From: Roseivirga sp. BDSF3-8
Lineage (GTDB): Bacteria; Bacteroidota; Bacteroidia; Cytophagales; Cyclobacteriaceae
Length of the DNA stretch: 64,000 nt
Reading direction: 5' to 3'
Assembly: GCF_041449215.1 (NCBI RefSeq)
Contig: NZ_JBGNFV010000001.1
Location: 3,241,001 to 3,305,000 of the forward strand
Shown here: piece by piece, positions 18,286 through 27,857 of the stretch
Layout of the letters: each line of letters starts with the position of its first letter
How positions within the stretch are numbered: the stretch's first letter is position 1
Translations under genes and position numbers: made by a program
Notes under the pieces: model-generated
Seen by the model: only the letters and a program-made list of their open reading frames with translations
Told to the model about the DNA's origin: nothing
The model's database searches: none

Positions 18286-19020
18286 ATGCCTACGCCCTAT
18301 TTCGATTTTAAGCAATTCCGGGTTTATCATGATAAATCGGGGCTTCCCGTGACCACTGAAGCCTGTCTTTTCGGAGCCATCATCGGACAGCATTTTTATG
18401 CTGGACCCTCCTCCTTTTCCGCGCTGGACATTGGGGCGGGTTCAGGCCTGCTTTCGCTCATGGTAGCTCAGGAGTGCATGGGTGCTGATATTGATGCTGT
18501 GGAGATATTTTCAGAGGCTGCCGTGCAGGCAGGTGAAAATATACAAATCAGTCCCTGGCAAAGAAGGGTGAAGGTATATAACCAATCTATTAAAGAATTT
18601 TCAAATGGGTCTGCTAAGGAGGTTTACGAACTTATTTTTTCCAATCCGCCCTTTTATCACCAGTACCTGCAAAATAAAAATAATGCTCCTCGAACCCGGG
18701 CCATGCACACTACTAGCCTTGGATATGAAGAACTCGCTGCGATTGCTTACAGGCTTCTGAAATTCACAGGTAGCTTTTTCGTTATTTACCCCTCCGTTCA
18801 GATGGATATCTTTCTTCCCCTAGCCGAAAGGGCAGGTCTCTACCCCGCCTCCTTCTGGCACATTCATCAGAAAGAGACAAGCGCCCGGTGGCGGGTAGCG
18901 GCTGAGTTTAAAAAAGAAAAAACCGCCCCCCGCACTGAAAAAATCATAATTCATGATGCAGGAGGCGGTTATCATCCGCGCTATATAAGCTACCTGAAGC
19001 CTTTTTATCTTAAGCTGTAA
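18286..19020 (+). CDS. tRNA1(Val) adenine-37 N6-methyltransferase-like protein
   Basis: A 244-residue class I methyltransferase of the YfiC/TrmN6 type, which makes N6-methyladenosine at position 37 of a valine tRNA in E. coli. The start FDFKQFRVYHDKSGLPVTTEACLFGA is typical. SAM motif I is ALDIGAGSGLLSLMVAQ (about residues 46-62), and the amino-methyltransferase motif is NPPF (in LIFSNPPFYHQ). Its stop is directly adjacent to the stop of the convergent next gene. The tRNA target is inferred from the family. Confidence 0.88.
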   Translation: MPTPYFDFKQFRVYHDKSGLPVTTEACLFGAIIGQHFYAGPSSFSALDIGAGSGLLSLMVAQECMGADIDAVEIFSEAAVQAGENIQISPWQRRVKVYNQSIKEFSNGSAKEVYELIFSNPPFYHQYLQNKNNAPRTRAMHTTSLGYEELAAIAYRLLKFTGSFFVIYPSVQMDIFLPLAERAGLYPASFWHIHQKETSARWRVAAEFKKEKTAPRTEKIIIHDAGGGYHPRYISYLKPFYLKL

Positions 19021-20373
19021 TCAGGCAGTTTGTGGTTCGTCAACTATCTCATGCAGGTCTGTAAATTTCATTCCGAGTGTTTCCAGTTCGGCGAGTACGG
19101 GGTCATATATTTCTTTGTGGATTGGAATGTGCACCCCTTTCAATGATATGCGGCCCTCCAGCATCAGTTTGGCTGTTATCCCCAGTGGCAGACCCACCGT
19201 TTTTGCCATTCCGGTACGTACCTGATCATCCCCTTGCACCACCATAGAGCTGGTGAGCCGGTGTACAGCCCCTTCCAGTTCATAATCAAATATGTGCTGC
19301 ATCACAATCATGTCCTTATCTTCGGGCTTCAGTGTCCATTTCTCTTCCAGGATATGCTGCAGGATATGAGCAGGAGAGCCCTTGGCCACAGGGAGTGGCT
19401 TTTCTTCAAAAAGCCCAAGCCAGCGAAGGGCATTAAATACTTCCCCGTTTTCATCAATACCTGTAGTCGCACATACTTTTTGCTCTACCGTCATGCCCTC
19501 ATCGTAGCGGAGGAACAGGTTAGTAAATTCGCGATAAGTCATGTCCGGTGTCGAATCTATCTCAAATGAATCGTCCGTCATACCCAGGTCTATCAGCGTT
19601 TGCCATGCCTGGCAGTACCCTGGTCTCCGCAGTGTGCCTCTCAATATAGTGGTGGTATCCTGTATGCCATATAATTCCCGATAGGCAAGGGAATCCCGGT
19701 TAGCATAGCCGTCGAAGTCACCATATCCTTCCACGCTCATTCGGTCGGTTCGGGTAAATAGTTGATGGTAAGGTATATACTTATACTTACCGTGCCGCAG
19801 ATAACGGGCTGTTGCTTTACCTGCCAGTACCACATTACGAGGGTTCCATGTGAATTTATAGTGCCAGGGGTTATTATCAGATTCAGGTGCGATAAGTCCG
19901 CCGGTGTATGACCTGAAACCAGTAAGCCGTCCCCCTTTTGCCCTGATTTCATCTATGGCCTGCATGGCTGTCATATGATCTATTCCGGGGTCCAGGCCAC
20001 ATTCTTTAATGAACAGTAGACCGGCATCTTTCACCGCCTTTTCCATACCCCGGATATCCTCATTCACATAGCTTGCCGAGAGCATGTTTTTTCCGTGTTT
20101 CAGGCATGATTTGGCGACATCTGTGTGCAAAAACACCGGTAACATGGATATTACCAGGTCGGCCTTCATGATGAGCACATCGCGGGTATTCTCATCATGA
20201 ATATCCAGGCCCTGGGCGGTGCCGTTTTTGTTACCGGCCAGTTTAGCCAGTGCCAGTTCTTCCGATTGGTCGCAGAGAGTGATTTGCCAGTTGTTTTTTT
20301 CGCTTTCCTGTAGCAAATAGTCAATTAGTACAGAGCTGGATCTACCGGCTCCGAATATCACTATGTTTTTCAT
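19021..20373 (-). CDS. Saccharopine dehydrogenase family protein
   Basis: A 450-residue NAD(P)-dependent enzyme. The N-terminal Rossmann loop is VIFGAGRSSSVLIDYLL. The internal region KECGLDPGIDHMTAMQAIDE and the C-terminal PLGITAKLMLEG match the glutamate-forming saccharopine dehydrogenase family. In lysine breakdown that enzyme oxidises saccharopine to glutamate and aminoadipate semialdehyde, but bacterial relatives vary. The open frame extends upstream to 20469, and ATG 20373 is chosen because the Rossmann strand then begins at residue 2. It diverges from the cytidine deaminase gene with about 145 bases between. Confidence 0.9.
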   Translation of the reverse strand: MKNIVIFGAGRSSSVLIDYLLQESEKNNWQITLCDQSEELALAKLAGNKNGTAQGLDIHDENTRDVLIMKADLVISMLPVFLHTDVAKSCLKHGKNMLSASYVNEDIRGMEKAVKDAGLLFIKECGLDPGIDHMTAMQAIDEIRAKGGRLTGFRSYTGGLIAPESDNNPWHYKFTWNPRNVVLAGKATARYLRHGKYKYIPYHQLFTRTDRMSVEGYGDFDGYANRDSLAYRELYGIQDTTTILRGTLRRPGYCQAWQTLIDLGMTDDSFEIDSTPDMTYREFTNLFLRYDEGMTVEQKVCATTGIDENGEVFNALRWLGLFEEKPLPVAKGSPAHILQHILEEKWTLKPEDKDMIVMQHIFDYELEGAVHRLTSSMVVQGDDQVRTGMAKTVGLPLGITAKLMLEGRISLKGVHIPIHKEIYDPVLAELETLGMKFTDLHEIVDEPQTA

Positions 20374-20518
20374 TGGGTCCTGTTTTCGTCGGCTCTCAAT
20401 TTTGGGATATTTTGCCGGACGGGCAAATAAACCCCTCTTTTTAAAGGCTGCAAAATTAAAGGCAACCATTCGCTCCTATTTCCGTACAATAACTTCCTTT
20501 TACTTTATTAAAGGTAAT

Positions 20519-21034
20519 ATGATGAAAGATGAGAAGACTGGCGCGGATAGCAAAGCAATGAATGTACCCTATACATTATATAGCGAAGAAGACCTGCCTG
20601 CAGAAATAAGCAGGCTTTTTGCCAGTGCCAGGGAGGCAACCGCCCAGTCGTACGTACCATATTCTTCATTCCGCGTTGGTTCAGCCATTGCGATGGAAGA
20701 CGGACAGGTGGTTACGGGAAGTAATCAGGAAAATGCCAGTTTTCCTGCGGGCATCTGCTCTGAACGGGTAGGGCTGGTTAAAGCAAGTACGCTGCATCCG
20801 GGAGTTAAAATGATGCGGATTGCTATCGTGGCTATTCCTGATTCAGGTAATATTCCGGTACCTGTTACGCCCTGTGGCATTTGCAGGCAAAGTCTGCTGG
20901 AGTATGAAGTACGACAAGACAGCCCTCTTGAGGTATGGTTCTATACCAGTGAGAATAAATACGCCTGTATTCCTTCCTCATCCTTTCTTTTGCCATTTTC
21001 CTTTACTAAAAACGACCTGAAGTCTATCGGTTAA
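20519..21034 (+). CDS. cdd: Cytidine deaminase
   Basis: Deaminates cytidine and deoxycytidine to uridines in pyrimidine salvage. The 171-residue protein has the substrate region YSSFRVGSAI, the zinc/catalytic motif in NASFPAGICSER (Cys and catalytic Glu, with Ser where Ala is usual in CAE) and the second zinc motif PCGICRQ. It is somewhat longer than the ~130-residue tetrameric enzymes. ATG 20519 is followed by a second ATG at 20522. The frame runs upstream into the divergent gene but contains no plausible coding start there. Confidence 0.9.
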   Translation: MMKDEKTGADSKAMNVPYTLYSEEDLPAEISRLFASAREATAQSYVPYSSFRVGSAIAMEDGQVVTGSNQENASFPAGICSERVGLVKASTLHPGVKMMRIAIVAIPDSGNIPVPVTPCGICRQSLLEYEVRQDSPLEVWFYTSENKYACIPSSSFLLPFSFTKNDLKSIG

Positions 21035-21423
21035 TCTCCCCATCAGTTGCTGGCTCTTATTAACCCCGTAGTAGCCAGTGTTTTACAATGGGTTATTTAT
21101 GTGTTGCTCCAAGTCAGGAAATGTAATATCTTTTGTAAAAAGAAGATTTAGCTATAATCATTTCCCTTCCTCCTGACGTTTTGGCCTGTACCATACGGGC
21201 CGCAGACATTCTATTCCCCCTCATTTCCTCAATGTGAACAAAACCTTCCATTGTGATATATGCACCATTATTACACGGTTTTTTACTATCGAATCAACAA
21301 TTTTTGCACGTAAGCCTTCCGAAGTAAGCATCGGCATATAGAGTTTTCGCTCGCTTCGGGGCTCGACTTAAGATAAGAATGAGTATAAATCGAACCGCGG
21401 GTGTACCGCAAACGGGCAACAAG
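21035..21423. other. Gene-free stretch before the signalling block
   Basis: No convincing gene or tRNA is seen in these 389 bases. GTCAGGA at 21113-21119 and TCCTGAC at 21171-21177 form an inverted repeat whose inner AATG/CATT also pair. The sequence between them is AT-rich. A GTAAGC repeat occurs near 21310 and 21325. The promoter of the CheR-to-ABC block is expected here but was not pinned down. Confidence 0.5.
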
Positions 21424-22248
21424 ATGCATGAGATCGAAATATCGGAGTTGAGGCGATTGACAGAGGTAATTAAGTTGTACCACAATTACGACTTCACCAA
21501 TTATGCTATTTCCTCTTTCAAAAGGCGCGTATCCCGTATTCTGGATTTATATAAAATTCCTTCAGTAGACCTTCTGATTAAAAAGATCAGGGAAGAGGAT
21601 GGCTTTTTCAATACATTTCTTGAAGAGCTCACGGTGAATGTTACTGAGATGTTCCGTGACCCCAGCTTCTGGAGGGAAATTCGCGACCAGGTGATACCGA
21701 ATATCCTGCTTAACCATAACCAGATATCTATCTGGCATGCTGGCTGTAGCAGTGGTGAGGAAGTGTTTTCTATGGCGATATTGCTGAAAGAGATGGGTAT
21801 TCATCACAAGGCGAAGATTATAGCCACTGACATTGACCGTGCCATTCTGGATCGTGCTAAATCCGGTGAGTACCAGCTAAAGCACATGGACCTGAATGAG
21901 AAGAACTATATCCGCTTCCAGGGAAAGAGTTCTCTAAAGGACTACTACAAGGAAGATAACGGAAAAGTGTATATGGATAAAAGCCTCGTGAATAATGTTT
22001 CGTGGCGTGAGCATGACCTTGTACGGGGTGTGGTTTTCAATAAGTTCGACCTCGTTTTGTGCCGCAATGTCATGATCTACTTTAACCAGACACTTCAGAA
22101 TGTGGTGCTTAAGAAAATTCACGAAAGCCTTTTCCGCTACAGCTACCTGTGTATTGGCTCAAAGGAGTCGCTCATATGGTGTGAGATAGCCAATAAGTTT
22201 ATCGTGGTAAACAACGAAGAAAAAATCTATAAAAAGATAAAAGACTAA
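21424..22248 (+). CDS. CheR-type protein methyltransferase
   Basis: A 274-residue SAM-dependent methyltransferase. Classical CheR methylates glutamates on chemoreceptors. The N-terminal all-helical domain (about 1-85) ends before NVTEMFRDPSFW, the usual start of the catalytic domain. SAM motif I is WHAGCSSGEEVFSMAIL, and the closing motif is LVLCRNVMIYFN. ATG 21424 is used; an upstream in-frame ATG at 21379 adds 15 residues unlike the family. It is followed 21 bases later by a CheB domain protein. No methyl-accepting chemoreceptor gene is in the window, so the methylated target is open; the adjacent sensor phosphatase is one candidate. Confidence 0.92.
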   Translation: MHEIEISELRRLTEVIKLYHNYDFTNYAISSFKRRVSRILDLYKIPSVDLLIKKIREEDGFFNTFLEELTVNVTEMFRDPSFWREIRDQVIPNILLNHNQISIWHAGCSSGEEVFSMAILLKEMGIHHKAKIIATDIDRAILDRAKSGEYQLKHMDLNEKNYIRFQGKSSLKDYYKEDNGKVYMDKSLVNNVSWREHDLVRGVVFNKFDLVLCRNVMIYFNQTLQNVVLKKIHESLFRYSYLCIGSKESLIWCEIANKFIVVNNEEKIYKKIKD

Positions 22249-22269
22249 GAACAAGCTTAAAGCCCGGCA

Positions 22270-22866
22270 ATGGGACGATTTAACGTTAATAATCAGTACA
22301 AGGCCATCGTGATAGGCGGGTCGGCCGGAAGCTTTCAGGGTATTACGCGCATACTGTCGTCGATTCCTGAGGACTTCACCCTACCCATTATCATGTGCCT
22401 TCACCGGCTTAAGCATGTTCGCAATGGCTTTGTAGAGGCCCTTTCTATTAAAAGCATAAATGCTGTAAAGGAGCCTTATGATAAAGAACCGGTAAAGAAG
22501 AAGAATGTCTACCTGGCCCCTGCAAACTACCACCTGAGCGTGGAACTTGGCCATACCTTTTCATTGAGTACAGAGGAAATGGTCAATAACAGCAGGCCAA
22601 GTATAGACATCACACTGGAGACGGCGGCTTATGTTTATCGCAATAAGCTCATCGGAATCCTGCTTTCGGGAGCCAATCGTGATGGCGCTATGGGGATGAA
22701 ACGCATCAAAGACAGGGGCGGACTGACCATAGTACAGGACCCGGCAGAGTGCATGATCGAAACCATGCCCGCGGCCGCCCTTAAGCTCACAGAAATAGAT
22801 TATACGCTGAAAGTAGATGAGATCATCAGCTTTCTGCTCGAATTAGATAAGTGTTATAAAAGTTGA
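22270..22866 (+). CDS. Stand-alone CheB methylesterase domain protein
   Basis: CheB removes methyl esters (and deamidates glutamine) on receptors. At 198 residues this protein is only the catalytic domain, with no receiver domain, so phospho-control of the classical kind is absent. The catalytic triad is visible: Ser18 in GGSAGS, His45 in CLHR and Asp138 in GANRDGAMGM. It is four bases from the next gene, so one transcript is very likely. It pairs with the CheR gene just upstream. Confidence 0.92.
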   Translation: MGRFNVNNQYKAIVIGGSAGSFQGITRILSSIPEDFTLPIIMCLHRLKHVRNGFVEALSIKSINAVKEPYDKEPVKKKNVYLAPANYHLSVELGHTFSLSTEEMVNNSRPSIDITLETAAYVYRNKLIGILLSGANRDGAMGMKRIKDRGGLTIVQDPAECMIETMPAAALKLTEIDYTLKVDEIISFLLELDKCYKS

Positions 22867-22870
22867 TCAT

Positions 22871-23734
22871 ATGAAGGCCCTAAGCAAAAGTCTGAGCCTT
22901 ATTTTCATCCTGCTTTTTATTGCCGGCATCGTGGCCGGGGCTTACTTTATGTATACCCTGCCGGACGATTTGGTAACAGAAACCAGTGTGGTAGATCTTA
23001 GCGAGATTGCTGAGGTAGACCCCTTTCTGAGCAGACTGAATATTATTCTCGGCATAGCAGCATTTTCAGGCCTGGTGGCCATTGTCATGCTCATGGCAAA
23101 TGCTAATAAGCAGGCAGAAAATGTAGTGTATGTGGAAAAGTTTACGGATGAGAGTGCCTCCGCAAGTACCTCAGTTAATGAGGATACTGAAGGAGATGTC
23201 GCTGGTAGTCACAGTGAACTTGATAGTGTGGTGCGTGAAGCTATAGCAGAAGGAGGAAGTGCGAAGCACCAAGCCGAGCAGGTACTCTCTGCTATTTCTA
23301 ATAAGCTGGAGGCAAGCCAGGGAGCTATGTACCTCGCCAGATATGGCAGTGAGGTGCGTAAGATTGAGCTTTTCGCCTCATATGCTTTTATCATGCCCGA
23401 AAGTGCTTCACTCGTATACGAGTTTGGAGAGGGACTTGCCGGCCAGGCAGCTAAGGAAGGTAAAGCGGTGAATATTACCGCCGTGCCAGACGGATACCTT
23501 AAAATACTCAGCGGACTGGGTAGCAGTACACCAACCAACCTGGCCATTATCCCCTTCATGAAGGGCAAGATGGTGGCTGGCGTGGTCGAGATTGCCTCTT
23601 TTAAGCCTTTCCGGGGTAAGGACATCAAAGCGCTGGAGCAGGCATTTTCCATACTGCCCGAAGCGGTTGGGTTTGACGCCGACCAGTCAGTAAGTGAAGA
23701 AGCCTCAGTAGGGCAGGAACTTGTAAATGAATAA
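22871..23734 (+). CDS. Membrane-anchored GAF domain protein
   Basis: A 287-residue protein with two transmembrane helices (about residues 7-27 and 58-77) joined by a short acidic periplasmic loop. An acidic linker follows, then one GAF domain (about 120-275), with EFGEGLAGQAAKEGKAVNI and IPFMKGKMVAGVVEIAS as signature stretches. GAF domains bind small ligands or partner proteins. A very similar GAF pattern (RFAEGLVGQAA, GVLEFAGF) is inside the next protein, suggesting that one arose from the other or that they pair. The gene lies between CheB and the sensor phosphatase with 4- and 15-base gaps. Confidence 0.85.
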   Translation: MKALSKSLSLIFILLFIAGIVAGAYFMYTLPDDLVTETSVVDLSEIAEVDPFLSRLNIILGIAAFSGLVAIVMLMANANKQAENVVYVEKFTDESASASTSVNEDTEGDVAGSHSELDSVVREAIAEGGSAKHQAEQVLSAISNKLEASQGAMYLARYGSEVRKIELFASYAFIMPESASLVYEFGEGLAGQAAKEGKAVNITAVPDGYLKILSGLGSSTPTNLAIIPFMKGKMVAGVVEIASFKPFRGKDIKALEQAFSILPEAVGFDADQSVSEEASVGQELVNE

Positions 23735-23749
23735 ACGCCAGGATATCGT

Positions 23750-26700
23750 ATGTTCAGGAAAATAAAAATAGGAAGTAAGATTACGGCGGTACTACTCACA
23801 GTAGTGACCCTCACTATTGCAGCCGTAAGCTTCATTACCTACAATTTCAGTAAAAAAGCCCTGGAGGAGAAGTACACCGAGAGCCTGAGCGTTATACTTA
23901 AGCTCAAAAAGGATAAGATCACCTACTTCTTCGAGCAGGCCGGCACGGACGCCAGGGTACTTCGCCGCAGCGATATTACCCAGTCAAACCTTGAGTGGCT
24001 GACTTCAGGCGAAGACAGCCTTACCCAAATGGCGACGGACAGGCTCGATAACTTTATTGCGCCATATTTTGAAGCAGGAAGGTATCATAACATCCTTTTG
24101 GCGGGAGCAGATGGGCAGGTCTACTATAGTTATAACCGTAACGTAATCTCTTCGGGCAGTTACCTTACCGACCCGGATGGTGTGACTTTTGCCAAAGGAA
24201 CTGAAAACCCCTACTTCAGCCATATTTTCAAGCAGGGGGATGCTCATTACCTGCTTCACGCACTACCTATGCAGGGGGGCGGAAGCAGTGCCATGCTTAT
24301 CATGCAAATAGACATGGCGCCGATATATACCGTATTATCTGATACTACTGGTCTCGGCAATACAGGCGAGGTACTCATAGGAAGAGAGAAAAATAATAAA
24401 GCCATATTTCTCAATCCTCTTCGTCACGATGAGGGGGAATTCCTTACCAAGGGTGTTTATATTGGCGAAAAGGCTGGTGTACCGTTACAGAAAGCCGTAA
24501 GTGGTGAGAGTGGAATAGCGATAGACACAGACTACCGGAAGCAGGAAATTCTTGCTGCCTGGGACTACATACCTTCGATGAACTGGGGTATCGTGACCAA
24601 GATTGATACGGCAGAGATTTACGGTGAGGTGGAAAACCTCCTGTGGAAGTTTCTCATGGCCGGTGCCATTATCCTGGTACTTGCTACTATGATTGCCTTT
24701 ATCTTCTCCAGGATACTCATTGACCCCGTATTGGACCTTAAAGGAACCTTAAGCCTGCTGGGCAAAGGGGTGCTTCCTGATAAGGTAAAGAAGAAAAGTA
24801 ATGACGAAATCGGTGAAATGGCCGGTGCCATTGATAACCTTGTGCAGTCACTGAAGCGCACAGCCCGTTTCGCTCACCAGATCGGAAAGGGGGATTTCGA
24901 TGCCGATTTCCAGCCTCTGAGCCAGGATGATACCCTGGGTACGGCGCTTATTAACATGCGCGAAAGTATTCAGGAAGCAGAGAAGCGCGATAAGGAACGT
25001 AACTGGATCGTGACCGGCGTAGCTGAACTGGGTAATATCCTTCGTGCGCATGATGACCTCGAAAAGCTCGGTGATGAAATTACTGCCTTTGTATCCGAGA
25101 AGATTGGCGCCATACAGGGAGCCTTCTACGTGGTCAACGATGATGACCCGAATGATGTCTTCATCGAAATGAAGGCGAGTTATGCCTACCATAAAAAGAA
25201 ATACCTCAGTGGACGGTACCGTTTTGCTGAAGGACTTGTAGGGCAGGCGGCGATTGAGCAGGACACCCTGCTTCGCACAGAGATACCTCATGATTATGTA
25301 ACTGTTACTTCCGGACTTCTCGGAGACCAGCGCCCTACCTGTCTGCTGCTTGTGCCCCTTATCACTGATGAAAAGGTCTATGGAGTGCTTGAGTTTGCCG
25401 GATTTAACCGCTTTAATGCCAGTCAGGTAAAATTCGTTCAGGAGATCAGCCTCATTATCGCCCGTACTATCTTTAACATAAAAGTAAACGAGCGTACCCG
25501 TAACTTACTCGAAGAGTCTCAGCACATGAGTAATGAGCTCCAGGAGCAGCAGGAGATCCTGCGCCAGAATGCCGAGGAAATGGAGGCCACCCAGGAGGAG
25601 CTGCGTAGAACTAACCAGCAGCTTGAGGACCAGATAGAAGAGGTAAACCGCGGGCAGAAGCGTATGCAGCTACTGCTTGAGAATGCCTCTGAGGTAATTA
25701 TGATCTATGAGTCTGATAATAGCGTACGCTACGTATCTCCTTCGGTTGAGCGTATCCTTGGATACAGCCAGCAGGAGCTTGTAGGGCGCACAGATCTTGA
25801 ACACGTTGATCCCGATTACCGTGACGTATTCGAGGATATGTTCAAAGACCTGCACGCTAACCCTGCTGATTCGGTAACCATCCAGTATGTATATCACCGC
25901 AAAGACGGGGAGGACATCTGGCTTGAAGCTACCGGTAAGAACCTTCTCAGTGACCCGGCTATTCAGGGTATTCTGATAAATACCCGTGATATTACCGAGA
26001 GAAGGCGTGCGGAACAGGAACAGCGGATGCGTAGCCAGATGCAGGCTCTTTCCGAAAACTCACCAGACCTTATTACCCGACTCAACGACGAGGGATCGAT
26101 CTTCTATATCAACCCGACCATTGAGTCTTACACAGGGTATAATCCCACGCACTTCCTGCAGAAGAATATCACGGAGACCGATCTGGAGCAAAGAGTGGTA
26201 GATCAGTGGCTCAACATCCTGCAGACAGTAGGTGAGTCTAATGAGAAAGTTAAGATGGAAATGGACTTTCCTAGCCCAATGGGGCCTCGCATCATGCAGG
26301 TGAATGCCATTCCGGAATTTAACGAAGAAAATAAGTTTGAGTCCGTGCTCGTAGTGAGCCACGACATTACAGAGCGAAAGCATATTGAGCTGGAGATTCA
26401 GAATAAGAATAAGAAGATCACAGAGTCTATCAATTATGCGAAGCGTATCCAGGGAGCTATTCTGCCTGATAACCATGTGATACGCCGCAGGCTGCCGGAA
26501 AGCTTTATCTTCTATAAGGCTCGTGATGTGGTGTCCGGAGACTTCCCCTGGTACATGCAGATGGGAGACGATCTCTACATCGCTGCCGTAGACTGTACCG
26601 GCCACGGTGTACCTGGCGCTTTGATATCACTTATCGGATACTTCCTTCTCAATGATATCGTACGAAGCCGTAAGGTGTCGGATCCGGGTGTCATCCTTGA

Positions 26701-27169
26701 CCTCCTTGATGAGGGTGTAACTCAGACGCTTCGACAGGACAGAGATGACTCCAAGACAAAAGACGGTATGGATATCGCCCTTTGTAAGATCAACACCAAA
26801 ACTAATGAACTACAGTACGCCGGTGCCCACCGACCGCTGTATGTAATGAAGGAAGGTGAACTCGAAGAGATAAAAGGTAACCGCTTCCCTATCGGTGGCG
26901 GACGCTATAAAAATCAGACCAACTTCACCAATACTACATTGGAAATGAAGGAGGGAGATTCCGTATTTTTCTGTTCTGACGGCTTCCCTGACCAGTTTGG
27001 TGGGCCCGACAACAGGAAGTTCGGACCTAAGAGACTGCGGAACCTAATCCGTGAAACACAGCACCTGCCCATGGAAGAAATGCACGATGTATTCGACCGT
27101 GAATGGGAAGGCTGGAGAGGCGATCACAAGCAGACCGATGATGTACTATTGATAGGCATTAGGTTCTGA
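23750..27169 (+). CDS. Cache-HAMP-GAF-PAS-PAS sensor with PP2C (SpoIIE) phosphatase output
   Basis: A 1139-residue sensor phosphatase. Order: transmembrane helix (about 10-32), periplasmic Cache-like sensor (33-296), second helix (297-320), HAMP (320-390), GAF (425-580), coiled coil (583-645, rich in Glu/Gln), PAS 1 (645-765), PAS 2 (765-885), a short coiled coil ending INYAKRIQGAILP, and a PP2C/SpoIIE phosphatase (915-1139). Phosphatase metal motifs are VSGDFPW, VDCTGHGVPGA, FCSDGFPDQFGG and QTDDVLL. Such enzymes dephosphorylate a serine or threonine on a small antagonist protein. Here the kinase and SiaC follow directly, so SiaC is the expected substrate, as for SiaA in Pseudomonas. Confidence 0.9.
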   Translation: MFRKIKIGSKITAVLLTVVTLTIAAVSFITYNFSKKALEEKYTESLSVILKLKKDKITYFFEQAGTDARVLRRSDITQSNLEWLTSGEDSLTQMATDRLDNFIAPYFEAGRYHNILLAGADGQVYYSYNRNVISSGSYLTDPDGVTFAKGTENPYFSHIFKQGDAHYLLHALPMQGGGSSAMLIMQIDMAPIYTVLSDTTGLGNTGEVLIGREKNNKAIFLNPLRHDEGEFLTKGVYIGEKAGVPLQKAVSGESGIAIDTDYRKQEILAAWDYIPSMNWGIVTKIDTAEIYGEVENLLWKFLMAGAIILVLATMIAFIFSRILIDPVLDLKGTLSLLGKGVLPDKVKKKSNDEIGEMAGAIDNLVQSLKRTARFAHQIGKGDFDADFQPLSQDDTLGTALINMRESIQEAEKRDKERNWIVTGVAELGNILRAHDDLEKLGDEITAFVSEKIGAIQGAFYVVNDDDPNDVFIEMKASYAYHKKKYLSGRYRFAEGLVGQAAIEQDTLLRTEIPHDYVTVTSGLLGDQRPTCLLLVPLITDEKVYGVLEFAGFNRFNASQVKFVQEISLIIARTIFNIKVNERTRNLLEESQHMSNELQEQQEILRQNAEEMEATQEELRRTNQQLEDQIEEVNRGQKRMQLLLENASEVIMIYESDNSVRYVSPSVERILGYSQQELVGRTDLEHVDPDYRDVFEDMFKDLHANPADSVTIQYVYHRKDGEDIWLEATGKNLLSDPAIQGILINTRDITERRRAEQEQRMRSQMQALSENSPDLITRLNDEGSIFYINPTIESYTGYNPTHFLQKNITETDLEQRVVDQWLNILQTVGESNEKVKMEMDFPSPMGPRIMQVNAIPEFNEENKFESVLVVSHDITERKHIELEIQNKNKKITESINYAKRIQGAILPDNHVIRRRLPESFIFYKARDVVSGDFPWYMQMGDDLYIAAVDCTGHGVPGALISLIGYFLLNDIVRSRKVSDPGVILDLLDEGVTQTLRQDRDDSKTKDGMDIALCKINTKTNELQYAGAHRPLYVMKEGELEEIKGNRFPIGGGRYKNQTNFTNTTLEMKEGDSVFFCSDGFPDQFGGPDNRKFGPKRLRNLIRETQHLPMEEMHDVFDREWEGWRGDHKQTDDVLLIGIRF

Positions 27170-27264
27170 TACACAACAAGATTTGTTGTTTGACCTGATT
27201 TCCTGCATTAAGCGCCAGATGGCTGATTTAGCAGGTAGGTGAAAAAAATTAATTTTGAAACGAA

Positions 27265-27834
27265 GTGGATAATCAAGTATTAACGGAAAAACCGATGAAG
27301 TACATTTATGAGCTTCATAAGACCATGCTAGCCCGTAACCTCATCTTGGTATACGAAGGGGAATTCACCCAGGAGATCACCAAGTCGGTACTGGCCATGG
27401 CAGAGCGTAACATGGATTCGATGGGAGAAGAGTCCAGCATTAAGCGTAAAGTGTTTAATGTGATGGTGGAGTGCCTCCAGAATATTGTAAAGCATGCTGA
27501 TGATAAGGCAGAAGACGTAGAGCGTCAGACGGCTATTTTCATGATAGGCAAGCAGGAGGACGAATACATTATTATTTCCGGTAATCCTATCCGGAATGAA
27601 TTTGTGCCTAACCTTCGCGAAAAACTCGAGCGTATTAATGGTTTGGACAAAGACGGTCTTAAGCAGCTTTACAAGGATATCATCAAAAACACCGAGATAT
27701 CGGACAAAGGTGGCGCAGGGCTAGGGTTTGTTGACATGGCGCGAAAGTCAGGACGTCCGTTGGAATTTGACTTTGAACCTATCAACGACCAGCAGTCTTT
27801 CTTCTCACTTACGACCAAAATCGCAAGACTTTAA
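27265..27834 (+). CDS. SiaB-like protein kinase (anti-sigma-factor-kinase fold)
   Basis: A 189-residue GHKL-fold kinase like SiaB, which phosphorylates SiaC. The N box is VMVECLQNIVKHADD (catalytic Glu and Mg-binding Asn), and the glycine-rich lid is GGAGLGFVDMARKSG. GTG 27265 is used, with ATG 27295 the alternative; the GTG version adds a short polar start. TAATTTTG at 27250-27257 resembles a -7 promoter element, but it would sit too close to the GTG, which slightly favours the ATG if it is real. SiaC follows 23 bases later. Confidence 0.88.
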   Translation: MDNQVLTEKPMKYIYELHKTMLARNLILVYEGEFTQEITKSVLAMAERNMDSMGEESSIKRKVFNVMVECLQNIVKHADDKAEDVERQTAIFMIGKQEDEYIIISGNPIRNEFVPNLREKLERINGLDKDGLKQLYKDIIKNTEISDKGGAGLGFVDMARKSGRPLEFDFEPINDQQSFFSLTTKIARL

Positions 27835-27857
27835 ATAAACGCTAACAACTGGAAACT

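Noticed and set aside
21035-21423. tRNA or riboswitch before cheR
   Set aside because: Inverted repeats are present, but no cloverleaf or known aptamer core could be drawn.
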